Shown piece after piece: positions 1 through 10,805 of a stretch of DNA of 64,000 bases. The notes beneath the pieces were generated by a model that saw only the letters and a list, made by a program, of their open reading frames with translations, was not told where the DNA came from and made no database searches. Made by a program: the position numbers and the translations under genes. The stretch lies in assembly GCA_014529385.2 (NCBI GenBank), contig CM043945.1:1354312-1418311 (forward strand). Direction: 5' to 3'. Origin of the DNA: Adiantum capillus-veneris. Lineage: Eukaryota; Streptophyta; Polypodiopsida; Polypodiales; Pteridaceae. The first letter of the stretch is position 1, and every line of letters begins with the position of its first letter.

Positions 1-2
1 AG

Positions 3-746
3 TTCAAAACAGGTGATTACGTACTTGTTTATACCTTGAAGCAACATGCCAAGAAACTTAAAAAGCAAGGAATGGGACCATTTGTGATTCATGATCTATC
101 ACAAAGTGGGGTTGTCAAGCTTGCTACATAAGCAGGTGAAGAAATGCCAAACTGGATTAGTGGGTGTCGACTAAGAAGATATCACCTACCACTCACACAG
201 GAGATGCTCCAACAAATTCATCAAGGAAAGCAAAGAATGAAGGAAAAAGAGAGAGTACGGGAGGAAGCTCAAACCGAAGCATAAGAACGCCTTGCAAAAA
301 GACGGCTTCTGCGACAACAACAACAAAGTAAAACACCATTGAAAATCAATGCCATTCGACTGATGAACTTGGAGGAGGACACAATAGAGCCAATAATTAC
401 AGTCAAAGTGGGCAACAATCAAGTTGAATCAATAGCCTTGCTAGATTCGGGTGCTTAAGCAAATTTGATCTCTTACGGATTATACCAGCAGCTCAAAGTC
501 ACAGATCAACTTCATCCTACTCCCTAAGTGCTGGAAAGTAGTACATCACACCCATTGAAAACATTAGGATGGACTATATTGCATGTACAGCTACATCAAT
601 ATATTTACCCACACAAATTCTATGTGGTGACAGATGAAAGCACACAACAACCAATGATGCTAGGGCAACCTTGGCAAAAAGCATACAATGTCTAGATAGA
701 TTGGAAAGCAAAGGCGATCAAAATCAAGCACGAACATGAACAACAG
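3..746 (+). pseudogene. G1: gypsy integrase C-terminus followed by retropepsin-like domain (decayed)
   Basis: Reading one frame from base 3, the first ~85 codons look like the C-terminal end of a Ty3/gypsy integrase (GDYVLVYTLKQHAKK, GPFVIHDLS, then NWISGCRLRRYHLPLT, the usual W..G..L+RY finish). The same frame continues through a charged linker into a retropepsin-like stretch: TVKVGNNQVESIALLDSGA with the DSG catalytic triad at 444-452, and MMLGQPWQKAYNV in the place of the usual LLGRPW motif. Gypsy proteases normally lie before RT, so a protease after integrase is unexpected. In-frame stops at 129, 282, 456, 525 and 693 show it is dead. The start lies outside the window. Homology to the G2 copy near 22.5-23.9 kb (seen by eye) supports this as one continuous ancestral ORF. 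Confidence 0.7.
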
Positions 747-1472
747 GTGATAGCTTTTGCTCAGAAATACCATTATGATCAACTGCAAGCCATGCAAACA
801 CTGGCAACAAAGACAAAAGAACAAATACCATCAAAGACCAACATGAAACCTGAGACAAACAACCAGGTAAAAGCAAACTATGCTAATCACAGACAGCTGA
901 AGTCACTGGCTACAATGCAAAAACCTAGGCTACCAAAACAAGGTAAACAAGTATGGATGCGGAAGGATAGAAATGCCATGGCGGACACAAAACAATGTAA
1001 CAATCGGATTCAAACAAAGCAGAAGGTGCAACCCAAAACCAAGGTAACAAAGCAGATATGGATCCTAAAGAAAATTCTTAGCCATAACCCAAATGTCACT
1101 GACATTTGGATACCCAAGCAAACAACAAAGGAAATACCTACGATACAAGCAACAATAGAAAGCAGACATTTGCAGGTCAACAAGGAGAACCGATATATGT
1201 GGATGACGATGACAGACAAACCAGTGGCAAACAAGAAAGTGCCAAACCATCTACAAAAGTTGGCAGCACCAAACTACCAATGGAAAGCCAAGTCCATAAG
1301 GCCCATAGCTATCACATCCCAGCCAATTCTATCCTCAGAAACAGCTATGACTCCATCAACAGTGTCGGCAAAGCAATTGCCTCTTGCCAAAAAGACAATT
1401 AAACAGAGAGCAGTAGAGTTACAGCTGCTACTTGCAAAGAAAACAGGAAGCCTCGACGGCGAATGCCAATAA
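747..1472 (+). CDS. G1: basic 3' tail ORF with repeated W-x-x-K motifs
   Basis: Same frame as the preceding retropepsin-like segment, open for 241 codons to a TAA. It is very rich in Lys, Gln, Thr and Asn and has no membrane segment, so it does not look like an envelope. A short motif recurs at intervals: KQVWMRK, KQIWILK, TDIWIPK, and a final NYQWKAKS (RYMWMTM is a weaker match). The G2 copy has the same series (RQIWVSK, IQIWVPK, RKWVWKK, IKQWRVK, SYQWRAKS), so the motif is under some constraint or strongly ancestral. I do not recognise the domain. A nucleic-acid-binding tail is a guess from charge alone. The ORF ends ~165 bp before the polypurine tract, so it is the last ORF of the element. 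Confidence 0.6.
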   Translation: MIAFAQKYHYDQLQAMQTLATKTKEQIPSKTNMKPETNNQVKANYANHRQLKSLATMQKPRLPKQGKQVWMRKDRNAMADTKQCNNRIQTKQKVQPKTKVTKQIWILKKILSHNPNVTDIWIPKQTTKEIPTIQATIESRHLQVNKENRYMWMTMTDKPVANKKVPNHLQKLAAPNYQWKAKSIRPIAITSQPILSSETAMTPSTVSAKQLPLAKKTIKQRAVELQLLLAKKTGSLDGECQ

Positions 1473-1639
1473 GCATCTTGCTTATTCCCTTCTCTTGCAC
1501 AACATTAATTTTTCCATGCATTGACCGAGTATGCATAAAATAGGGCCACATTAATTGGCCAGGCATTAGCACGACTTTTTCAACATATGTACGACACATA
1601 CTCCGAGGCGAAACATTGTCGTCCGGGAGGACTCCGACT

Positions 1640-1653
1640 AGGAGGGGGGGAGG
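1640..1653 (+). other. G1 polypurine tract
   Basis: A purine run with seven consecutive G lies shortly after the last ORF of G1 and after the phrase TTGTCGTCCGGGAGGACTCC. The G2 copy has an equivalent phrase and purine run at its own 3' end. It is a probable plus-strand priming site. The 3' LTR should start within a few bases. Confidence 0.55.
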
Positions 1654-3227
1654 CATTCTCAATGCGGAACCAATAACAGAAAGAGCAAAAAAAGGGCATG
1701 ATTTTCGACTATTTTAAGGGTTAACGTTTGATTGCGAAATTTTCTGGAGTAACCCAAGTATATATGCCCTTATACAGCATGAAGCTACAAGTATATGGGG
1801 CCAAACGCCAAATCAAGCCCCTAGGTGTATATATATAAGTAGAAATAGCCATTTCTTCAGGCAAAATATTGGTAAAACGGAGAAATCCGGCCATAAAAAT
1901 TTCATGTGAATGTATATAATGTGTTGCAGTGATGTTTGTGATCTATTATGAATTTTGGGGATTTTATGGGTTTGATTTGCTATTTTCCTTTTAATTTTGC
2001 TAATTTTCTGCAGAAAAACTTCAAAAATACAAAAAATAGGTGAAAAACAGTCGTAATGAAAAACAAAAAATATAAGGATGACCAGTGACTAAAGAACAAC
2101 CTATGGTACAGTGGGGGTGCAATTATGAGACTGGAGCGAAAACGTGTTTTAGCTAGGTTTTGACCGAAATGACAAATTTCTGGTAAACAGATCAAATGGA
2201 GTCCAAATCAAGAAATTTTTGAGCCTAAACTGCATCTTGCAGAAAAATAGGAGCATATGTCAAATTTCATGAAAAATAGTTCGGGGGCCTCCATTATAAG
2301 AAATTTTTCACCCCATTTTTAGCTCATTCTCACTATTGACTTTGTGGAGAGAGCTTCTGCCACCTAGAGTGGATCGACCTTCCAGCAGCTTCTACGATGC
2401 GCACGTCTACCGGACCAGCTCCAAACATGAGAGGTAGGCTCACCACCTTGAGCTTTTCGCGCATGTTTGTCATTACGTCGCGAAAACTAGCGTAGAAGTC
2501 ACACACAAAGTGAGCGGTAGAGACCTGCAAGTAGAAATGGCGGCCTAACGGCTAACCCGAAAGCAACAAGACTTCATCGGCAGCTTACCCTAGTCTAGGA
2601 GACCAGTCCTAGATAGCCAAAGGCAGTGGGAAACCATCGGGAAAAACCCTAATTCCCAGAAACCCGCAAGAGGCCACCAAATGGGAAATCCGCGAAACGG
2701 TGACCAAATGCTACCAAAATTTATGGGTAGGAGCATCTTGACATGCTCGACAAGTCCATATGACCCGCATGACCAAAAAGTGACCCGAAGTGGCACTAAA
2801 TCTCAGAAACGGCATCAGACACACAAAGCGTCAAAATGCACTTGTGGCCAATCCGCAAGTCCGTTTGCCACCAAACTTCACGAGCGGCTTTCCTAGACCA
2901 TCAACAACCAAGTCCTATGGTGGTAGACCACCACAAATCATCAAAGGTATGTAAACACAACCACGGGTGCTTCTCCGGTGAAGCCAAAGTCGACAAAAAC
3001 CATACGGCAAGGATCCCCAAGGGATTGGGAAGCTATGGAGACCAACATCGAGGAATTTCATCGCCAAAAAGCACTTCAAAAGTCAAAAAATGGCTCGGAG
3101 GCTCTGAAGTCCACACAGGGAGTTATACTCTATCCATTTGACTTTTTTTGTTGAAATTAGGCTCAAAAGGGACTTAGGGGGGCAAAGGGCAAGCATTGGG
3201 AGCACTAACACTGGAAAAATCATCAGG
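1654..3227. other. No gene seen: G1 3' LTR remnant, then unassigned sequence
   Basis: The first ~650 bp are AT-rich, contain TATATATATAAG near 1826, and share short phrases (GGAGAAATCC, TGCCCTTATA) with the sequence after the G2 tract, so they are probably a 3' LTR, though I cannot fix its end. From ~2330 to 3227 the base composition changes and ORFs are short and unconvincing. This stretch may hold the missing 5' end of element A. I found no copy of A's LTR start (TGTTAGAAGC) and no recognisable PBS in it. Confidence 0.4.
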
Positions 3228-4105
3228 AGACATCCTACACATAGGATGTCTCAAGGGAATTTTTTGGCACAAAACCCAACAATTTTTGTCATGCACATGT
3301 TTTGAATGACATTTACAAGCCCTACACCAAGTTTCATTACATTTGGATCAGATTTGACCTCATATGCATGGAAAAATGCAAAGTTAGGGCATAAAGGCAC
3401 TAATGGGCCATTGACCGACCAAATCTTGTCCAAATCTCATGAAACTTGCACAACACATTCACATACACATCAGCTAACTTTCTGTGTGGTCAGGGAGTAA
3501 AAATGAGGAATTAGACATCCTACGCGTAGGATGTCTAATTGACCTTCTTGGCATGGGGGGAAAGTTTTGTCATTCCAGATTCAATTACCTCATCATCAAG
3601 AGCCCATATGTCAAGTTTGAAGCCGTTCTAATCACTTTTTGACCCCAACACCTTCAAGATACACTTTCTGAGCCCAAAAATACCTCACAGAGCCCTACAG
3701 ACATCAAATCTTATACAAACGCAGATCCAAGAACATGGATATGTTCCATAGGCCAAGGACAACCCACAGAGCAAGTTTCATGCAATTCTGATGAAAAAGA
3801 CATCCTACGCGTAGGATGTCTTAAGCTTGAATTTAGCCTTCTGTGCAAGAAATGACATCATAGGAGCCAATACCATGATGCATTGAGCCCATATACCAAG
3901 TTTCAACCCATTTGGACATCAATTGCTACCCATGATGGACAATCTACCCAAATTTTGACCTAAAGCCTAAACCAGTCCAAAAATTCACTTTTTGACATCC
4001 AAATTCAAATCCAAGCTTATAACCATGTTCTATGAGCCTTGCACTACCTAAATGTCAAGTATGAACCAATTTTGAAGAAAAAGACATCCTACACGTAGGA
4101 TGTCT
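3228..4105. repeat. A leader: four ~285-bp units, each headed by a 24-bp palindrome
   Basis: A palindrome with arm AGACATCCTACG starts at 3228, 3513, 3798 and 4082, at spacings of 285, 285 and 284 bp. The copies at 3513 and 3798 are perfect; the one at 3513 extends to 32 bp (3509-3540). The first and last carry mismatches near the centre. The sequence between is diverged but keeps a block of the form CCAAGTTTCA..ATTTGGA about 98-104 bp after each palindrome (near 3327, 3612, 3896, 4186). The array ends ~165 bp before the gag-like start. A partial palindrome copy (AGACATCCTACGTG, 8335-8348) sits in A's LTR, which links array and LTR. Confidence 0.85.
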
Positions 4106-4270
4106 AGATGGATTTTTTTGGCCAGAATTGCACTGTGAGCACATGCACAGCTTCACAAGTTCCTTTTAAGCTATAATTTCAATTTTCAAGTCATTTGGAT
4201 AAGTGAAACTCAGTTTAGCAGCTGATATGGAAAAAACGCTAACTTTGGATTGCTGAGTGCAACAGGATCT

Positions 4271-7200
4271 ATGGCAGCCTCGAAGTCACCGGCAAAGAAG
4301 AAGAGAATGACAATCAAAGATTATCTGGACGAGGTGGAACCTTTTGTCATTCCAAAGGGAACACTAAAGCCCACCAGCACCTGGATACAGGAAGATCTGT
4401 TAGAGTCAAAGGACCTAAAGATCTACCAGGGGGTGTTCAAAGACAATGACGGCAATGTAATAGAGCTTCCAATGCTGCCAAGAGAGCTCAATGAATTTGT
4501 CCGAAGCAAAATGGTCGGCTACTTGGAGAAAATTGACCTCCATAACTATTTCTAAGCAATACCAGCAGGGGTGGACGTCAAAAGAGTATGGGAGTTTGTA
4601 ACAAGCATCAAAGAGGACGGAGTGGCCAAAGTGACAGATTTGCACGGCAGACCCGATACAGAGATGATTATCACGGAGCGGGTTGTAGCCCATGCACTAG
4701 ATCTCTCCAATCAGGGAGACAGTGTAACAAAAAGAAGGGATGAAGTCAAGGTGTACAAGGAGAAAAAGGCCAATTACACCTTCGAAGACATCGCCAACCC
4801 AAAGGTGGCGATCATGAGCCAATTGTACAACCAGTACTTCCACATGTTCACGAAGAGGCCGCAGAAGTATAGGATGCCGCCAGGTGCAATTGCCATTTAC
4901 ATGGGCAATGACAAAAGGCACCCCAAAGATAATCAACTATGCGGCATACATACATGACAGCCTGGTGAAATTGGGAAACAAAAAGCCAACCTACATAGTG
5001 CCAGGAGAAATGATAACCAAGGTAATTTATGCAGCACTACACGCCAAGGGAATGTGGCCTGACCCCCCATCTCAGAATGAATCGCTAAGGGTAAAGGAAG
5101 ACAAAGAAGACAAGCCACAACGAGCACCAAGGGTGGCTACAAGGTTGAAGAGATGACTAGAGCCAGTGGAAGAGGAGCAACCTGAGCAGAAGAAAGGAAG
5201 AAAGGAATCTGCTCAAGTGCCGGCCAAAGAGACGCGATCACAAAAAGCGGCTAGACTCGAGAGGCTGATGGAGAGTTTTCGAGCAGAAAGAGCCCTCAAG
5301 GGAGATTTAAACGAACTACGGAAGCCATCCCTCGAGTCTATGTCCAGATCCTCCAGAAGAGTGCAGAGGGACCGCTTTGAAGACTATATCAAGAATTTCG
5401 AGATTCTTGATGCTGCAGCGGAAAACATTCCCCATGTCCCTTTCACCGAGGAAGAAGTGGAACAAATACGGCAGACATTGCTAGATGAACAAGAAAACCA
5501 AGAAAGGGATAGAAAAACGAAAGCAGATAGAGACTTTAAGGGCAAACCTTCAGCTTTACCAGATAGCCCTAAACCTAGCCCACAGCCATCACCACCACCA
5601 TCACCACCTCCTAGCAGCCCTCCACCAGAAGATAAGGAGGCTTCAGACAATCAAGAAGAACACCAGGTTGAAGAGCAAGATCAAAAACCAGAACCTGAGC
5701 CCAAAGAAGAGGCCAAGCTTGCATCTGAGCAAAAAGAGCTCGAGGAGGCATATTATGCGTTTTTGGACCTGCTAGCTGCAGGCTATACAAGGGAAGAAGC
5801 CGCCACAATCGCATTCGACTTGGCGAGAACAGGGCATAAAGAACAGATGCCATGCATCCGGCTAGTTGAGCTAAAGGAAATTGCTACCAACACGGTAGAC
5901 CTGCACCCGCCCTCGAATGATTGGGACGTGGTGATGACAGTGCTAGCTGGAATAAGAGCACAATCTGTGGCATCAGACGAAGAATTGATAACTCTAAAGG
6001 CCACCGAAGTAAAGACCAAGATGGAAAGGGATATTCTACACGCACAAAACCAAGGACAAAAAGAAAGAGAAGCTAACCTCTAGGCTAGCTTGGCCACTGC
6101 TCTACAAAACTGCCAAGCAAAGGAAGAAGAAAATGAGGCAGCGGCAAAAAGATTGCAAGCAGCTGAAGAAGAGTGTCTACAATTCAGCAAGTCATTGCGA
6201 GATGCCGAAAAAGAATGGGATAATCTGACACTCTAGATAGCAGAGGAAACTAAAGAAGTAGAGACCATGAGGAATGCCAAGGAAAAGGCAGAGATAGAAC
6301 AAGAAGCAAGCCTGGATGAAGTCCTTGAGCTCAAGGACCAATTAAAAGTCAAAGATCAAACCATCCAGAGGTTGCGAGCATCACCTGCTAGAGTTAGAGC
6401 TACAAGCTCGACTCAAATCATTTCCGAAAGTCAAATATATGAGGAGCAGATGCAAGAACTCCAGAAGGAGTTGACTCTCGAGAAGAAGCAGAGGTTGATG
6501 ATGGCTGAAGGTTCTATCGCAATGCAAACCAAAATGGAGGACAGCCAGAAAGCCCTACAAGAAGAATTGGAGAGCATAAAGATAAAGCTCGAGGAGGCTA
6601 AAAAGGTAAATGCTGATCTCAATGACCTCCTCATGACTATGGGAGGAGAAGCCAAAGCGGAAAAGAAGACACTCCTCAAGCAAATTGAGGAGTTGAAAGG
6701 CCGGCAACAAGCGGAAGCAGAGAGCTCAGAGCCAGCTGCGAATGAGGGCATCGACCTCGACAATGTGACAGATCCTGTGGACACACTCATGCCAGAGGAA
6801 AGCATAGCAGGCTCCTCTCAAGAGCCCCAGGATCTAACACAAGAAGAGGAGGAAAAATTGCGTAAAGCAATAGAGGCAGAGCTCAGAGAAAGCACAAAGG
6901 AAGCCTTGGAATGGGAACAGAGGGTTTTCAAATCTATGACAATTCAGAAAATCGACGCCAGCAATCTCACGCGTGAATGGCTTCAACCCTCTCTCCCATA
7001 TCCATTGCTGAAGTATGAGGCAGCAACAATAAACAAGCGAATCAGAGAAGAGCCAACGGTCCCACTCTACAACGCAGACACCTCGAGGCCCGAAGGAGTA
7101 AAGCTAATAGTGGATTCTCAGCCTAAGTGGAGGAAGGCTTGGCTTACCAAGTACCTGCAATACCTAATACACTTGGTAGAGGCACCTAAACACATCAGAG

Positions 7201-7712
7201 ATAACCTCAGCTTCTGTCCTCTACCAAGGGTTAGGACATGGAAAGCACAAGAAATCTTACAGAGAAGCCAACCCACTTGGATGAACTACCCAAAGCTGCC
7301 AGGCGTGAAGGCAGGTGAGAGAATAAGTGTACAATACATGGTGAAAACCCTAACGTGCGCCATAAAGTTGTTCACTGGCTCACCTGACCTTACATGCATC
7401 ATGATGAGAAAGATCTGCAGAACCATCCTAGCAGTGTTTGAGACCTTCAAGCCAGGATAGGTGACTAACAGCATATTCTTCTTCCAGGACACATATAGAT
7501 GTGCTTATGATATGTCAGGTCAACCTTCCAAGGAGGTGATACATGCGTTGTCTCAAAGAATTATGTTTCTCCCATCCTATCACCTCCATGCATTTGAAGA
7601 AGCATTCTACACGGGGTTCTTCACCATGCATACAGATATCTTTGGCCCAACAATGCTAAATCTACATGCACGGTACGAATCACTGCTAAAAATGAGGGAG
7701 ACTATAAGATGA
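4271..7712 (+). pseudogene. A: long gag-like coiled-coil protein of a non-autonomous LTR element
   Basis: From ATG 4271 (MAASKSPAKKKRMTIKDYLDEV) about 1150 codons can be followed to 7712. The N-terminal globular part includes ERVVAHALDLSNQG, FEDIANPKVAIMSQLYNQYF and IVPGEMITKVIYAAL. A basic segment, a proline-rich hinge (PSPPPSPPPSSPPP, near 5590), a long Glu/Lys/Leu coiled coil (~5650-6900) and a conserved C-terminal domain (TIQKIDASNL..LQPSLPYPLLKYEAAT, GERISVQYMVKTLT) follow. There is no zinc knuckle, protease, RT or integrase. Breaks: TAA 4553, a frameshift near 4915, TGA 5154, TAG 6081, 6234 and 7458. The B copy has a Gln codon at the 7458 site. Position directly before a polypurine tract and LTR argues for a gag-like product of an element mobilised in trans. 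I cannot assign a known family. Confidence 0.7.
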
Positions 7713-7750
7713 AGCAAAGGATCAAGGCCATGTCGGGGACGACATGAACA

Positions 7751-7763
7751 AGGAGGGGGGGGA
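7751..7763 (+). other. A polypurine tract
   Basis: AGGAGGGGGGGGA lies immediately before the LTR start at 7764. The B copy has the same tract, on the other strand, immediately inside its LTR. It is a classic plus-strand primer position. Confidence 0.85.
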
Positions 7764-8697
7764 TGTTAGAAGCTGGACACACCCCACGGCATCTAACTAC
7801 TCGGCGGACTATTATTTTTTGTAATTAGTCATTCATTGAGGAAAACCCGATTTTTCACCTTGTAAATATTGGGACTTATAGAAGTTTCCATATTGTATCC
7901 CAGTTTTGATATTTAGATGGAGTAGATGGATGATTTTGTAACTTTAGGGTTTGAGAAGTTGTAAGGTATATATACCACTTTTTGACCTTAATGAAAAAAC
8001 CTTTTGTAATTTTAAAACAAGTTTAAGTCTGTGAGTGAGCGTACTGTGTACGGGAGAGACAGTGTGAGCTTCGTCTTGACGCTACGTGTGCTACGGTAGT
8101 CGGAATCGAGTGCGGAGAAGTGCAATGTGTTGCCCCCAACTAGAGCTACGAGCAGATACCAACATTGTGCGCGTACGGTCCGGCTTTGGGAGCTCCTTCT
8201 ACGAGCTTCATCGGTTGTTTGGGTGAGCATACGTTATCTGATTTTGCATTGCAGCATATCCACGCATTCACATTGAGTAGAGCTACACATTAGGCACTTC
8301 AGATTTCAAAAACGAAGACCTACACATTTCGGCCAGACATCCTACGTGTTTCTGGACCGGGTGTTTTGGGCCGTGATTTTGGTTCATAGACCTTAAGGAG
8401 AGTGGCCTATAGGTATTAGTAGGGTCTCGTTCAAGTTCTATGGTGTTTCGAAAGTGTTTGATGGGTGTTCGGCTCTAGCAAGCGTTGTAGGAAGTATCCT
8501 CTTTTGCACTCTTGAAGACTGTGACTTAGACAATTGGTAGGGACCTCTGTAGGAATTAATTAGGAGTCGGTTGAGTATAGGTTGACACCTTATGCTTGCT
8601 TCCACGCACCTGCGGGTCGAGCTTCGTCCTTAGCTGACATTACTTGTTAGATGAGTTCTCGCTATGTAGACGTCCGTCGCGGTGTACCCGTCCAACA
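7764..8697 (+). mobile_element. A 3' LTR (934 bp)
   Basis: Starts TGTTAGAAGCTGG directly after the polypurine tract and ends CCCGTCCAACA, giving TGTT...AACA termini. The inverted copy at 61582-62593 has matching ends and body, which fixes both borders. The LTR junction at 8697/8698 cuts the RNase H/linker region of element F on the opposite strand, so A inserted into F. The flanking 5 bp on this side is ATCAT; the other target-site copy is not identifiable because A's 5' LTR is not seen. The LTR carries half of A's leader palindrome at 8335-8348. Confidence 0.88.
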
Positions 8698-9234
8698 ATC
8701 ATCTACACCAGTATCCTTTTTGCCATTTAGTAATCGAGAAAGGTGGTCTGCTCTTTGATGAGTTTTTTCTTTATTTACTACTACCGTAAAATCAAACTCC
8801 AGCAACACAATGAACCATCTTACAATTCGTCCCGTGTTACAAGGTTTGTTTACTAAGTACAAAAGTGCCTGATGATCCACAAAAAATGGGAATTTGTTCG
8901 CAAGCAAATAATGATGAAATTTCTTTACCGCGTATATCATACATAATCCTTCTCTTTCAGTGGTGGTATAATTCTCCTCTGCACTGTTGAGTTGTCTACT
9001 AGCATAACTGATGGAAAAATCTGTACTACCCTCTCCTAGTTGTGCTAATATACAGCGTATTGAAAATGCCGAAGCATCTACATGTACATGGGAAATCTTT
9101 GACCAATCTGGTGCTTTTAGAATTGGTGTAGATACTAGTGCATCTTTAAATTTTTGGAATGACTCCTCACATTCGCCGGTCCATATGAAGATCGTGATCA
9201 GACTATACAAGGGTTTTGCTATTATATCATACAT
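8698..9234 (-). pseudogene. F: gypsy RNase H domain
   Basis: Reads from the end of RT into RNase H: FKDALVSTPILKAPDWSKISHVHVDASAFSIRCILAQ, ISYASRQLNSAEENYTTTEREGL, FFVDHQALLYLVNKP and RADHLSRL. The acidic positions expected for RNase H (VDAS, the E of TEREGL, VDHQAL) are present. The frame is open up to the point where A's LTR interrupts it after GKKDTGVDD, so the following integrase should have lain beyond A and is not in the window. It shares a frame with the RT segment upstream; the short gap near 9235-9246 holds a stop. Confidence 0.85.
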
Positions 9235-9246
9235 GTAGATAAAACT

Positions 9247-10332
9247 TCAGTAGTATCCATAATGTCCCATAAATGATTGTACCTCTCGTACAGTGTTTGG
9301 TCTTGGCAATTCTATGATCACCTTTACCTTGTCTTCATCAGTGGTAATTCCATTAGCCGATACTATGTGGCCTAGGATCTTGCCTTGCCGTACCATGAAT
9401 ACACATTTTTCTGGGTTGAGGCAAATCCTATATGTTCTGCATTTTTCGAATACCTTTCTAAGATGATCTATATGGTCTTCTCTCAATAGAGAATAGACAC
9501 ACAAGTCATCCATGTAAATCTCCAAAAATATTTGCAAGTATTCTTTAAAATTATGTGTCATTAATCTCTAAAATGTGGCTGGAGCATTGGTCAAGCCAAA
9601 TGGCATTACCCTAAACACATATATGCCCCATTCTGTTGCAAATGCTGTTTTGTACTGATCTTCTAGTTTAACCCCCAATTGGTTATAACCAGAGAATCCG
9701 TCCATAAAGTTATAGGCCTGCTTGCCTGCTACTTGTTCCAGGACGTGTTCCGTGATAGGAAGAGGATAATTGTCCCTTATTATTGCTGCATTTACCTTCT
9801 TGAGATACACAAACACTCATAATTTCCTGTTTTTCTTAGGTACCACCACGATCGGCGACACCGTGTCAGTGTGCTCTATCTCATAAATAAATTCAGCATC
9901 CATAAGTTTGTCTACCTCGTCCTTGATCCTTTTGGCGAATGTATCATTGTACGTGTATGGACGTTGTTTGCTTGGCTTTGCATCCGACTTTAGAGGGATC
10001 GAATGTTCACAAATGTTAGGATCCACCCCCTTCAGATCTTTGTACGACCAGACAAATACATCACAAAATTCTTTAAGCGTTTTGATCAGTAAGTCCTCTT
10101 CTTCCTGGCTTAGATCAGTAGCAATGTAAGCAGGTCGAGGAATTTCTCTCGGTTCTGCTAGGTCTATTTTCTTGGCGTTCTCTGGCCCATCATAGGACTC
10201 GTTGGATTTAGGCTCTCTCATCGGTTGCTGGACTACCAATTTTCTCTCCTGAATGGTGTACTTACAATAGTGAGGAGGTACATCTATCTTTTTACTCTCA
10301 TCACTAGCGTTCAATCCATCGCTACTTTCCAT
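9247..10332 (-). pseudogene. F: gypsy reverse transcriptase
   Basis: Three collinear pieces in one frame, separated by single stops near 9562 and 9817. Order on the minus strand: a linker with FCDVFVWSYKDLKGVDPNICEHSIPL, then SPIVVVPKKNRKL, NAAIIRDNYPLPITEHVLEQVAGKQAYNFMDGFSGYNQ, VMPFGLTNAPATF, and YMDDLCVYS (active site near 9495-9520), then ILGHIVSANGI and VREVQSFMGHYGYY. All the main RT blocks are present, so the element was once autonomous. The frame changes relative to the gag-protease part near a T9 run at 10378-10386. Confidence 0.88.
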
Positions 10333-10364
10333 TTCAATTGTCCATATATTTTTCAGCTTTTGTT

Positions 10365-10667
10365 TTAAATCATTGTATTTTTTTTTCGTTCAACTTTCGT
10401 TATAATTGGATCTCCAAAGACATCCAATATTTCCCTTGTCACTCTATTTTTTGTCTTGCTGGTTTTCTTAAGTTTCAACAGTCTTGCCTTAAAACCTGGG
10501 TCTTCAGCAACCTTAAGAAATCTTCTTGACACTTTATCCTTAGCACAATCAACAGCATGAATGTTCATAAGGAAATGTGCCTTACTCTTGAACTCAGGCA
10601 TAGGTCTAAGCCTAGTTGGTAGACTTTTATGGTGTCGCCTACTCTTGTATCTTTTTTGGCGTCTCAC
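10365..10667 (-). pseudogene. F: basic linker between protease and RT
   Basis: A ~100-codon Lys/Arg-rich stretch in the same frame as the gag-protease segment, ending at the frame change by the T9 run (plus strand) at 10378-10386. It holds no domain I recognise. It lies where gypsy polyproteins have a variable linker between the protease and RT. Confidence 0.5.
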
Positions 10668-10805
10668 ACTTTGGTTCGGGAAGCTGTAAAAGACATCATT
10701 GTCTTGATCCTGATAGTCGTCTTCCTCCGTATTTTCCGACTTCTCATCATCCGCATTATCTTCGTTTTCACATCGATTAGAAGAATCATAAAATTCTTCT
10801 CCATC

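Noticed and set aside
3228-4105. CRISPR-like reading of the evenly spaced palindromes
   Set aside because: Spacing of ~285 bp, eukaryotic retroelement context, diverged but homologous spacers and no cas genes rule it out.
4415-4936. Minus-strand ORFs opposite the A protein
   Set aside because: Shadows of the plus-strand reading, which is supported by the B copy.
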